Shown: in pieces, positions 40,744 to 48,401 of the stretch | How the letters are laid out: each line of letters starts with the position of its first letter | Numbering within the stretch: position 1 is the stretch's first letter | Made by a program: the position numbers and the translations under genes | The notes under the pieces: model-generated | Databases searched by the model: none | Told to the model about the DNA's origin: nothing | What the model saw: the letters and a program-made list of their open reading frames with translations, nothing else | Source: Geothrix sp. 21YS21S-2 | GTDB lineage: Bacteria; Acidobacteriota; Holophagae; Holophagales; Holophagaceae | Reading direction: 5' to 3' | Length of the DNA stretch: 64,000 nucleotides | NCBI RefSeq assembly: GCF_030846775.1 | Contig: NZ_CP132910.1 | Span: 2,328,001 to 2,392,000, forward strand

Positions 40744-43178
40744 CGCAATTGCTCCTCCGCCTGGTGTACGGGGAACAGGAAACCGCCTCGGCTGTTGTCA
40801 TCGGTCTCATAGCCCATGGCCCGGTAGCCTCTCATCCGCTTCTCGAACATCTTCTTGAACACGGGCATCGAACTGTCCAGGTAGTCGTACACCTGAACCT
40901 CGACCTTGTCCGGGTGGAGGCGGTGAAGGCGACCGGCGTATTGGACCAAGGTGCCCTTCCAGGCGATAGGCATCGCCATGAACAGGGTGTCCAGGCGTGG
41001 ATCATCAAAGCCTTCGCCAATATACCGCCCGGTTGCAAGGATGAGTCTCGGAGCTTCTTTGGGCACTTTCGCGAGATCGGCAAGAGCTTCCCTTCGGGCC
41101 TTGGCCGGGACACCGCCATGTAGCATGATGACGTGCTCTACTGAATCCTTCAGGGCTCCTGCCAATAGTTCGAGGTGTTCCCTGCGCTCCGTGAGAACAA
41201 TTGGAGATCGACCTTCCAGAAGCGCACGCCGGACATCCGCAATGATCATTGCGTTACGCAGGGGGTCCACCACCAGTGAACCATAAAGATCCTGGATAGT
41301 GCCCTGGCCAAAGAAGCGGGTCTCCCTGACGATCAGCCTAGTAGAGAAAGTCTGCGCTGCCGCCTTAGCCGCCGCCCCAACCTGGAAACGAACGGGGCCG
41401 CATTGAAAGTGGAGGAGGCGCTGGAGTCCATCCCGTCGATAGGGCGTGGCCGTCAGGCCGAGTATGAACCGAGCCCGGATTTCCTTCATCACCCGTTCGA
41501 ACGACGTCGCCGGCGCGTGGTGGCATTCGTCCACAATCACCTGCCCGTAGTTGCGGACCAGGTCACTGACCCCATCCCGTTTGGCAAGGCTCTGGATCAT
41601 GGCTACGTCGATTCTCCCCGAAGGCTTTTGCTTCCCGCCTCCGATCTGGCCAACCTCTTTCGGGCCGAGCCCCAGGAACATTTGAAGCTGGGCAAGCCAT
41701 TGGTCCAAGAGGGGCTTCCGATGGACAAGGACAAGGGTGTTCACGCCGCGCTGGGCAGCCATGAAGGCCCCGAAGACCGTTTTTCCGGTACCGGGTGGCG
41801 CGACGAATATCCCGAGGTCATGCGAGGAAACCGTCGCAGCAGCAGCCTCCTGTACTTCCGTAAGCTTGCCTTGGAAGGTCAGCCCAGTCGATGCTCCGGA
41901 GCTTCTCAGGTCTTCCAGTTCAAGCTGGCTCCCTTGCTCCGTCAGCAGTGCCGCCAGCTCTTCCCGGCACCCGCGAGGCAGGGCGAGGTGAAGGGGGTGT
42001 TCCTCAGCGGCGCAGATAATTCGGGGTATCCCATTGGTGGAGAACCGCATTGCCTGCTTTTGATAGAATTCCGGATTCTGGAAAGCCGCCAGACGCTTCA
42101 TTTCGGAGAGCAGGCCCGAGGGCAATCCTTCCTTTTCCACAAATATCTGACTGGACAGGACCGCTCTGACGACGTTGGGTACCATGCCTTCGATCTTGGC
42201 CTTCTTCGGTTTTCCAGACGGGGGCCGCTCCCAAGGGGTCGCTTCCAGGCCGTCCTCCAGGGGTTCGAAGCGTACCCCAAGAACTCGTCCCTGTCGGGAA
42301 GCGGCCTCTGCGAGGGTTTCGACTTCGGTGGGCGTCATGCGACGTACGGAAGCAAGATGACTCCATGGGTCCGGCAAGGGCTCCAGGTTGTCATCGAGGA
42401 AAAGGGTATTCCCCTCCCTTCTCGCCTCCCTTTGAAGGGGCAGTGCGATCAGATTCCCGAACCCACCCTGTGGCATGGTGTCCTGATTGGGGAAGAGCCT
42501 GTCGTAGGAAGCCATGCTCATCTGGTAGCGCCGATTCATGGTCGTCGTGAGAAGGAAGCAGCCCAGTTTCCGCGCGGTCGCGGCCTGAACCGGGGCGGTA
42601 AAGAAGATCCAGACATGGGCCCCCTGCCCTGACCGGGACCGTTCCAACGTTGCAGGGACGCCAAGCTCTGCGCAGGTCGCCATGACAGCCTTGGCATCCT
42701 CCTTCCATCCTTCCCCATCGAAATCGGCGGCAAGGAACCAGCAGGTTTCATCCAGAAGCATGGGGTAAACGCCGATCACATGGCGGCCCTGGAGATGGTC
42801 CAGGACCACCCTGTCATCCATGGGCATAAACCTCCGGTTTGGGCACTCCGCGCACTTGACCTTGAATTTGTCACAAAGAAGCGGATTCTGTTCGTTCGCG
42901 CAAACTGGCGAGTAGCCCTTCTTGTCTTGCTTCTTGCTGACCCATAGCCTTGGAAACACATCTTCGCGGCCACGGAAGAGGCTTCTGAATAATGAAATCT
43001 TGTCTTCAGCCGAAAACGAGTTGGCAATCTCCCGTGATTCATCAGGGACTGCAAGCTTTGCGAGTTGAGCCTTGATCGCCTGGATCTCTAGGCGTGTGCG
43101 ATCCGCCAGCAGGATTTGACTATTGAGCCTTGATTCAAGGCGCTCCAAGTCGCTAAGCAAATCGTTTCGGGTATTCAT
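40740..43178 (-). CDS. TOTE-type archaeo-eukaryotic primase fused to SF2 helicase
   Basis: An 812-aa protein. An N-terminal coiled coil (about 1-45) is followed by an AEP primase domain (about 60-290). This has a zinc knuckle Cys93-Cys102-Cys109-Cys112, the acidic motif AADFDGEGW (Asp152, Asp154) and the nucleotide motif SRSGQGAH (His188). After a linker, a superfamily-2 helicase (about 430-790) carries Walker A APPGTGKT (Lys466), DECHH (550-554), LTATPYR (575-581) and QYAGRLHR (746-753). The wording GYSPVCANEQ, CAECPNRRF and SYDRLFPNQDT is that of the TOTE conflict-system primase family. It sits in a tRNA-Glu island, is coupled to a 142-aa partner, and its start is only 17 bp from a divergent leader ORF. 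A defence role is inferred from the family. All catalytic residues are present. Confidence 0.88.
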   Translation of the reverse strand: MNTRNDLLSDLERLESRLNSQILLADRTRLEIQAIKAQLAKLAVPDESREIANSFSAEDKISLFRSLFRGREDVFPRLWVSKKQDKKGYSPVCANEQNPLLCDKFKVKCAECPNRRFMPMDDRVVLDHLQGRHVIGVYPMLLDETCWFLAADFDGEGWKEDAKAVMATCAELGVPATLERSRSGQGAHVWIFFTAPVQAATARKLGCFLLTTTMNRRYQMSMASYDRLFPNQDTMPQGGFGNLIALPLQREARREGNTLFLDDNLEPLPDPWSHLASVRRMTPTEVETLAEAASRQGRVLGVRFEPLEDGLEATPWERPPSGKPKKAKIEGMVPNVVRAVLSSQIFVEKEGLPSGLLSEMKRLAAFQNPEFYQKQAMRFSTNGIPRIICAAEEHPLHLALPRGCREELAALLTEQGSQLELEDLRSSGASTGLTFQGKLTEVQEAAAATVSSHDLGIFVAPPGTGKTVFGAFMAAQRGVNTLVLVHRKPLLDQWLAQLQMFLGLGPKEVGQIGGGKQKPSGRIDVAMIQSLAKRDGVSDLVRNYGQVIVDECHHAPATSFERVMKEIRARFILGLTATPYRRDGLQRLLHFQCGPVRFQVGAAAKAAAQTFSTRLIVRETRFFGQGTIQDLYGSLVVDPLRNAMIIADVRRALLEGRSPIVLTERREHLELLAGALKDSVEHVIMLHGGVPAKARREALADLAKVPKEAPRLILATGRYIGEGFDDPRLDTLFMAMPIAWKGTLVQYAGRLHRLHPDKVEVQVYDYLDSSMPVFKKMFEKRMRGYRAMGYETDDNSRGGFLFPVHQAEEQLR

Positions 43179-43195
43179 CAGGAGGAGCTTCCACC

Positions 43196-43297
43196 ATGAA
43201 AGAAGATGCCGAAAAATCCCGGATTCCGCAATTCCTCGCTGATGGCCGCTGCTACCTACCCTGCCATACTTGGGACACCCTCAAGGATCAGGGATGA
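43196..43297 (+). CDS. 33-aa leader ORF coupled to the AlbA_2/HATPase gene
   Basis: A short frame read directly: ATG 43196 is preceded by the strong ribosome site AGGAGGAG (6-8 nt spacing) and the frame ends TGA at 43295-43297, overlapping the next ATG (43294) as ATGA. The product (MKEDAEKSRIPQFLADGRCY, then LPCHTWDTL to KDQG) is charged, with two Cys and a His. It could be a real small protein or a leader peptide that sets translation of the regulator. Its start lies only 17 bp from the divergent primase-helicase start, so its promoter must overlap that gene's 5' end. No family was recognised. Confidence 0.55.
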   Translation: MKEDAEKSRIPQFLADGRCYLPCHTWDTLKDQG

Positions 43298-44979
43298 CAT
43301 CTCAAAACTCTGAAAACCTGCATTTACTTGGGCTGCTGCCTGAGAAGGAATCGCTAACCACCGAATTCAAATCTGATTTGGACCGCCTTCCGGACCGTGA
43401 ACTGGTTGAGTCGTTGGTTGGAATGGCCAATTCGGAAGGCGGTGTGTTGTTTCTCGGTGTCGAGAACAATGCCACACCCACCGGCTTGCACAAGGCCCAT
43501 GCACGACTTGAAGGCCTGCCTGCCATGGTTGCCAACCTGACCCGCCCTCCCTTGGGCGTAAAAGTCGAGGCAATTGAAATCCAGGGTGTCAGGGTGGCAA
43601 GAATCCTGGTTCCCCGCAGCCGCCACCTCGTTGCTACATCCGATGGGCGTGTACTGAGACGGAGGATCAGGGAGGATGGCCAACCCGAGGATCTTCCCGT
43701 ATATCCGGGGGAATATCTCTCCAGGAAGGCGGATCTCGGGGTTTTGGATTACTCTGCTCTGCCTCTAGAATCGGCCTCATTAGCGGACTTTGACCCTTTG
43801 GAAAGGTCCCGGCTCAGGCAGATGATGGAACGGTACCGTGGAGATCTGGCGCTCCTCTCGCTCAGCGATGAGGAACTTGATGGCGCCCTTGGTCTAGTCC
43901 AGAGCTTGGACGGACGCAGGCTTCCGACGGTGACGGGGCTCCTGCTCATTGGCAAGTTATCCAGCCTGTCAAGCCTGCTTCCCACTCATGAGGTGGCTTT
44001 CCAGGTCATGGAGGGAACTGATATTAGAGTGAACCGGATCGAACGATGGCCACTACTGCGCTGGTTCGAGCATGTGGAAGAACAATTTGAAGTTCGTTAC
44101 CAGGAGGAGGAAATGGATTCGGGCCTGTTCCGGGTACCTGTTCCGAATTTCGACCGCCGGGCCTTCCGGGAAGCCTTCGTGAATGCATTGGTTCATCGGG
44201 ACTACGCCCGTCTTGGCATGGTCAGAGTGCTCTGGGAACAGGATGGAATTCGGATCAGCGGTCCTGGGGGCTTTCCCGAAGGAGTCACCAAGGACAACCT
44301 TCTGACCATCGACCCCACCCCCAGGAACCCTCGACTTGCAGATGCTCTTAAACGGATCGGTTTGGCTGAAAGAAGCGGCCGTGGCGTGGATCGGATTTAT
44401 GCAGGTTTGCTCCGGTTCGGCCGGCTTGCACCCGATTACACCGGTTCCACCACAACCTCAGTTGCTGTCACCATGCCTGGCGGGCAGGCCGATCTGGATT
44501 TCCTCCGGGTCGTGCTGGCGGAAGAAAAGCGCCGTGGAGAACCTCTAAGTCTGGACGCCCTGATCATCCTGTCCTGCCTCCGCCATGAGCGGCGGGCAGG
44601 AATTGAAGAACTCGCAAGATCGGTACAGCGAACGGAAGCCGCAACCCGAGGTCTCCTTGAACGGATGGTGGAATCAGGCTTGTTGGAGGCCCATGGTTCC
44701 ATTCGAGACCGAAGCTTCACCCTGAGCGCCCCTATTTATCGTCAACTAGGCCAAAGCACGGCATACGTGCGTCAGACCGGCCTGGCGATGATCCAACAAG
44801 AGGCCATGGTTCTCAAACTCGCAAAAGCCAAGGGCTCCATAAAGCGTGCTGATGTCATGGATCTGTGCGGCCTTTCCGAGAGTGCCGCCAAGTCGCTTCT
44901 GGGGCGGTTGGTCAAGGAAGGGCGTATGGTCCAGCAAGGCCAAAGGCGCTGGACCATATATCTACTGAATAAAGAGTAG
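43294..44979 (+). CDS. AlbA_2 (Schlafen-type) and HATPase_c_4 domain protein, ATP-dependent regulator-like
   Basis: A 561-aa protein. The N-terminal AlbA_2/Schlafen-like nucleic-acid-binding domain (about 1-125) contains ESLTTEFKSDLDRLPDRELVES and GGVLFLGVENNATPTGL. A middle part leads to the ATPase-like block NALVHRDYARLGMVRVLWEQDGIRISGPGGFPEG and the G-rich AERSGRGVDRIY. The C terminus is two winged-helix-like segments (RRAGIEELARSVQRTEAATRGLLERMVESGL; KRADVMDLCGLSESAAKSLLGRLVKEGRM). Similar proteins are annotated as putative transcriptional regulators and often accompany defence islands. ATG 43294 is chosen because of the ATGA overlap with the leader ORF; a TTG at 43270 would only add 8 residues. 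Three CTATGGTCG repeats follow its stop. Confidence 0.85.
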   Translation: MTSQNSENLHLLGLLPEKESLTTEFKSDLDRLPDRELVESLVGMANSEGGVLFLGVENNATPTGLHKAHARLEGLPAMVANLTRPPLGVKVEAIEIQGVRVARILVPRSRHLVATSDGRVLRRRIREDGQPEDLPVYPGEYLSRKADLGVLDYSALPLESASLADFDPLERSRLRQMMERYRGDLALLSLSDEELDGALGLVQSLDGRRLPTVTGLLLIGKLSSLSSLLPTHEVAFQVMEGTDIRVNRIERWPLLRWFEHVEEQFEVRYQEEEMDSGLFRVPVPNFDRRAFREAFVNALVHRDYARLGMVRVLWEQDGIRISGPGGFPEGVTKDNLLTIDPTPRNPRLADALKRIGLAERSGRGVDRIYAGLLRFGRLAPDYTGSTTTSVAVTMPGGQADLDFLRVVLAEEKRRGEPLSLDALIILSCLRHERRAGIEELARSVQRTEAATRGLLERMVESGLLEAHGSIRDRSFTLSAPIYRQLGQSTAYVRQTGLAMIQQEAMVLKLAKAKGSIKRADVMDLCGLSESAAKSLLGRLVKEGRMVQQGQRRWTIYLLNKE

Positions 44980-44990
44980 TTGGGTGTTGT

Positions 44991-45021
44991 CTATGGTCGA
45001 TCTATGGTCGGGCTATGGTCG
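44991..45021. repeat. Three CTATGGTCG direct repeats, 11-bp period
   Basis: CTATGGTCG occurs at 44991-44999, 45002-45010 and 45013-45021, an exact 11-bp spacing that puts each copy on about the same DNA face. It lies 12 bp past the AlbA_2 gene stop and 135 bp inside the right att repeat. It looks like a multi-copy protein-binding array (excisionase, integrase or regulator). Confidence 0.7.
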
Positions 45022-45061
45022 CTACCAGATTGGCATCCATTGAACCCACGGCCGCGGGACG

Positions 45062-45086
45062 CGTTTTGGAGCATTCTGTGGAGCAC
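45062..45086. repeat. TGGAGCA double repeat, right copy
   Basis: CGTTTTGGAGCATT followed by CTGTGGAGCAC, 23 of 25 bases identical to 40113-40137, same orientation. The 3' end is 70 bp inside the right att repeat. Confidence 0.6.
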
Positions 45087-45117
45087 GACCTGATATCCAT
45101 TTTTGCAATGCCGCTTA

Positions 45118-45152
45118 AACACAAAAACACCCTAGATTTCTCTAGGGTGTTT
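45118..45152 (-). terminator. Terminator of tRNA-Glu
   Basis: A 12-bp perfect stem (AAACACCCTAGA / TCTAGGGTGTTT, 45125-45136 and 45141-45152) with a 4-nt loop and a T-rich tail on the minus strand. It lies 4 bp after the tRNA 3' end and was brought in by the island. Confidence 0.85.
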
Positions 45153-45155
45153 GCT

Positions 45156-45200
45156 TGGTAGCCCCAAGGGGAATCGAACCCCTGTTAACGCCGTGAGAGG
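45156..45200. repeat. Right attachment repeat (inside tRNA-Glu)
   Basis: The 3' 45 nt of tRNA-Glu, direct repeat of 39984-40028 with one mismatch. Confidence 0.88.
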
Positions 45201-45230
45201 GCGCCGTCCTAACCGCTAGACGATGGAGCC
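45156..45230 (-). tRNA. tRNA-Glu (CUC anticodon)
   Basis: A 75-nt gene on the minus strand with encoded CCA. The acceptor stem GGCTCCA pairs with TGGGGCT (one G-U). The D arm contains TCTAGCGGTTAGGA, the anticodon loop is CTCTCAC (anticodon CTC), and the T arm is AGGGGTTCGATTCCCCT. A TAGAAT-like -10 lies about 20 nt upstream of the 5' end, just past the metallophosphoesterase stop. It is the integration target of the island; the 3' 45 nt were supplied or preserved by the element. Confidence 0.95.
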
Positions 45231-45285
45231 ACGGTTATGCCGAACCTTGATTCTAGCGCATGAACCTGGGATGGGGAAGAGGTTT

Positions 45286-46458
45286 TCATCGGCGGCGGAG
45301 GGTGATGAGGGTGATTTCGGGGGGGGCGCCGATGCGGACGGGGAGGGCCACCACGCCCAGGCCGCGGTTCACGTAGAGGACGTCGCCGTCCTTGCGGTAC
45401 AGGCCCTGGGCGTAGGGGCCCAGGAGGAGGGCGCTGTTCACGAAGGGGATGAGGTTGATCTGGCCGCCGTGGGTGTGGCCTGAGAGGGTGAGGCGGGCGC
45501 CGGCTTGGCGGGCCAGGGGCCAATCGCTGGGGCGGTGGTTGAGGCAGAGGCGCCAGACGTCGGGGGGAAGGCCCTCGGTGGCGATCTTCGGGGAGGGGCC
45601 GGGGCCGTAGCGGATGTCCCGGAAGTGGCCGTGGCGGGCCATGGGGTCCTGGAGGCCCACCAGGGCGAGGCGCGAGCCGTTCCGGTAGACGTAGGCGTAG
45701 CGGTTCTCGAGGCACTGGAAGCCGGTGCGTTCCAGGATCTGCCAGATGGGGCGGGGGTCGGTGAAGTAGTCGTGGTTGCCCAGGATGGCGTAGCAGCCCA
45801 GGGGGGCGGGGAAGTTGCGGAAGGCCTCCTCCACGATGCCGGCCTCCGCGGGGACGCTGTCGGTGACGTCCCCGGTGAGGAGGAGGAGCTCGGGGCGCTC
45901 GGCCTGCACGAGGGTCCGCCACCGGGCCACCAGGGGGGCCTTCACCAGGGGGCCGGCGTGGAGGTCGCTGATCTGGGCGATGCGCAGGCCGTCCATGCCG
46001 GGGGGCAGGTCGTGGAAGTAGAGCTGCAGGTGGACGATGTCCGGGTCGCCCAGGGCCTCGCGGCGGCCGGTCAGGACGCCGTAGGAGGCGAGGCCCACGC
46101 CCGCGGCCGTGGTCTGGCGGAGGAAGTTCCGCCGGCCGGGGTCCTCGGGGGGCTGGCCCGGCTGGGGCCGCCACAGGTGGCGCAGGCGCCACAGGCCTTC
46201 GGAGAGCAGCCACATGGTCAGGTTGAAGGCGCAAAGCATCTGGAAGTACAGGCCCGCCCGGGAGAACGGGCGGAGCCAGGGCAGCCAGGTGGCGTTGCCG
46301 GTGAACCGCATGGCCATGTAGAGGGCCAGGGGGATGTGGATGAGGACCAGGATGGGCGTCACCCACCGGTCATAGCCCTCCGGCAGCAGCCGGTGGATGA
46401 GTTGCCGGTGGCAGTACTGCAGGCCGATGATGAGGGTGACGAAGATCAGGACGAGCAA
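45286..46458 (-). CDS. Membrane-anchored calcineurin-like metallophosphoesterase
   Basis: A 390-aa protein. Three or so N-terminal hydrophobic segments (MLVLIFVTLIIGLQY; ILVLIHIPLALYMAM; FQMLCAFNLTMWLLS) precede an internal RRNFLRQTTAAGVGLASYG segment that looks like a twin-arginine signal. A dimetal phosphoesterase domain follows with ISDLHAG, LTGDVTD, ILGNHDY, LNHRPSD and SGHTHGGQ, all ligand motifs intact. Related YkuE/YaeI proteins are UDP-diacylglucosamine pyrophosphatase-like or of unknown substrate. The catalytic domain would face the periplasm if the twin-arginine segment acts. It follows oligoendopeptidase F by 43 bp and precedes tRNA-Glu. Confidence 0.88.
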   Translation of the reverse strand: MLVLIFVTLIIGLQYCHRQLIHRLLPEGYDRWVTPILVLIHIPLALYMAMRFTGNATWLPWLRPFSRAGLYFQMLCAFNLTMWLLSEGLWRLRHLWRPQPGQPPEDPGRRNFLRQTTAAGVGLASYGVLTGRREALGDPDIVHLQLYFHDLPPGMDGLRIAQISDLHAGPLVKAPLVARWRTLVQAERPELLLLTGDVTDSVPAEAGIVEEAFRNFPAPLGCYAILGNHDYFTDPRPIWQILERTGFQCLENRYAYVYRNGSRLALVGLQDPMARHGHFRDIRYGPGPSPKIATEGLPPDVWRLCLNHRPSDWPLARQAGARLTLSGHTHGGQINLIPFVNSALLLGPYAQGLYRKDGDVLYVNRGLGVVALPVRIGAPPEITLITLRRR

Positions 46459-46501
46459 TGGCGAGGTCCCCTGGGCTGCCTTGAGGTTGGAAGGGGCATC
46501 C

Positions 46502-48388
46502 TCACTTCCCGGCGGCCCGGGTCCTATCGTAGAGGGTCTCCATGCGTCCCACCAGCGCGTCGAAGGCCTTGAGGGCGGCGTCCACGGGCTGGGGCGAGGC
46601 GAGGTCCACGCCGGCGGTCTTGAGGGTATCCAGGGGGAAGCGGCTTCCGCCCGACCGCAGGAAGGCCAGGTAGCGGTCCCGGGCGGCGGGATCCTTCAGG
46701 GCGGCCTCGGAGAGTGCCATGGAGCTCACGATGCCGGTGGCGTACTGGAAGACGTAGTAGTTGTAGTAGAAGTGCGGAATGGCGCTCCACTCGGACTTGA
46801 TGTAGTCCTCCACCTTCATGACGCCCTTGTCGTGGCCGTAGTAGAGGCGGGTGAGCTCCAGGTACTTCGCGTCGAGCCAGTCGGGGGTGAGGGACTGGCC
46901 CTGCTCCACCCGCTCGTGCATGGCCAGCTCGAAGTCCGCGAAGAGGGTCTGGCGGAAGAGGGTGCCGCGGATGGTCTCCAGGTAGCTGTCCAGGAGGTAG
47001 AGCTTGAGGGTGTCGTCGGCCACCGTGTCCAGCAGGTGGTGCATGAGCAGGTTCTCGTTGAACGTGCTGGCGATCTCCGCGAGGAAGATGGGGTAGTCGG
47101 CCATGGGGAAGGGCTGGGCGGCGTCCGAGAGGTAGGAGTGCATGGCGTGGCCCAGCTCGTGGGCCAGGGTGGACACTTCGTGGAAGGAGCCGTCGAAGTT
47201 CATCTTCACGAAGGGGTGCACGCCGTAGACGCCGTCGGAGTAGGCCCCGGACTGCTTGCCCTTGTTCGGGTAGATGTCGATCCAGCCGTTCGTGAAGGCC
47301 TGCTCGAGGCCCTTGCGGTAGTCGGGGCCCAGGGGGGCGGTGGCCTTGAGAACCAGGTCGCGGGCCTCCTCGAAGGTGTACTTCTTGTCCACCGACTGCA
47401 CGGCGGAGGCGTACACGTCGCCGTAGTTCATGTCGGTCAGGCCCAGCATCCGCGCCCGAAGGCGCATGAGGCGGTGGAGGGGCGCGAGGTTGGCCTTCAC
47501 GGAGGCCACCAGGTTCTTGTAGACGGCCGTGTCGATGGCCTCGGGGTAGAGGGCGGCGTCCAGGCAGGTGGGGTACTTCCGGATCTTCGCCTGGAAGAGG
47601 TCCTTCTTGGTGTTGGCGTCCAGGAGGGTGGCGAAGGTGTTCTGGTACTGGGCCTGTTCCTTGAAGTGGGTCTCCATGACCAGGCGCCGGTCCGCAGGGA
47701 CCTTGGAGGCGCGTAGCTTGTTGTAGTTCGCGGTGTTGAGGACCACCTTCTCGCCGGTGGAGAGGGTCACGCTGGTGTGGGGCATGTCCACGTTGTTGAG
47801 CATGCCGGCGGCGCCGGAGGGCGCGTCGGAGAAGAGGCCGGCGGTGGCGGCGACCCGCTCCTCGCCCTCGGGGAGGATGTGGGCCTTCATGCGCAGGGTC
47901 TTGAGGAAGCCCACCCGGTGGGAGGCGAGGCGGGGCTCGGCCTTGATGTAGGCCTCCACCTTCTCCTGGCCCAGGGCCATGAGATCGGCGTCCATGAAGG
48001 CGAGCTTGGCGCCCAGGCCCACCAGCACGGTCTGGATCTCGCCCTTCATCTTCTGGTAGTTGGTGTCGCCCAGGTCCATGTCGCCCTGGTGGCTGGCGTA
48101 GCGGTACAGGCGGCCCCCGCGGAGGTTCACCTCGTCCAGGCGCTCCATGAAGTCGCCCATGGCCTTGGGGGCGGTGGTCCAGGCCTTGCCCAGGGGATCC
48201 AGGGCGGCGATGAGGGCCTTGACGGCGTCGAGCTCGGCGCGCCAGGCGGCGTCGCTCTTGTACATGTCCGTGGCGCGCCACTTGTACACGTCGGGCACCT
48301 TGGCGCGCTCGGTCTGGGAGAAGTCGGGTATGGGCTGTCCTGCGATCATCACGGCTCCGGCAAGCAGGGGAAGGGTACTTCGGAACAT
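46502..48388 (-). CDS. pepF: Oligoendopeptidase F (M3B metallopeptidase), exported
   Basis: A 628-aa M3 peptidase with the zinc motif TLAHELGHAMHSY (HExxH) and a downstream Glu region ASTFNENLLMHHLL. The PepF N-terminal helical domain (YKWRATDMYKSDAAWRAELDAVKAL) is full length. A hydrophobic N terminus (RSTLPLLAGAVMIAG) suggests export to the periplasm, unlike most cytosolic PepF. It would cut short peptides. It starts 13 bp after the dnaE stop with AAGGAG upstream, so it is probably co-transcribed with dnaE. Confidence 0.93.
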   Translation of the reverse strand: MFRSTLPLLAGAVMIAGQPIPDFSQTERAKVPDVYKWRATDMYKSDAAWRAELDAVKALIAALDPLGKAWTTAPKAMGDFMERLDEVNLRGGRLYRYASHQGDMDLGDTNYQKMKGEIQTVLVGLGAKLAFMDADLMALGQEKVEAYIKAEPRLASHRVGFLKTLRMKAHILPEGEERVAATAGLFSDAPSGAAGMLNNVDMPHTSVTLSTGEKVVLNTANYNKLRASKVPADRRLVMETHFKEQAQYQNTFATLLDANTKKDLFQAKIRKYPTCLDAALYPEAIDTAVYKNLVASVKANLAPLHRLMRLRARMLGLTDMNYGDVYASAVQSVDKKYTFEEARDLVLKATAPLGPDYRKGLEQAFTNGWIDIYPNKGKQSGAYSDGVYGVHPFVKMNFDGSFHEVSTLAHELGHAMHSYLSDAAQPFPMADYPIFLAEIASTFNENLLMHHLLDTVADDTLKLYLLDSYLETIRGTLFRQTLFADFELAMHERVEQGQSLTPDWLDAKYLELTRLYYGHDKGVMKVEDYIKSEWSAIPHFYYNYYVFQYATGIVSSMALSEAALKDPAARDRYLAFLRSGGSRFPLDTLKTAGVDLASPQPVDAALKAFDALVGRMETLYDRTRAAGK

Positions 48389-48401
48389 GGTGGACTCCTT
48401 G

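Larger units (their letters stand above)
39984..45200. mobile_element. Genomic island inserted at tRNA-Glu, no integrase present
   Basis: A 5.2-kb segment bounded by 45-bp direct repeats that are the 3' 45 nt of tRNA-Glu(CUC), with 44 of 45 identical. The repeat adjoining the full tRNA (45156-45200) keeps the tRNA intact. The distal copy at 39984-40028 marks the old end. Cargo: small partner protein, TOTE-type primase-helicase, leader ORF and AlbA_2/HATPase regulator. Both ends carry a terminator just outside or inside the repeat, and inward-lying TGGAGCA double repeats occur at each end. No tyrosine recombinase or excisionase is encoded, so mobility must rely on an integrase in trans or has been lost. 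Confidence 0.82.
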
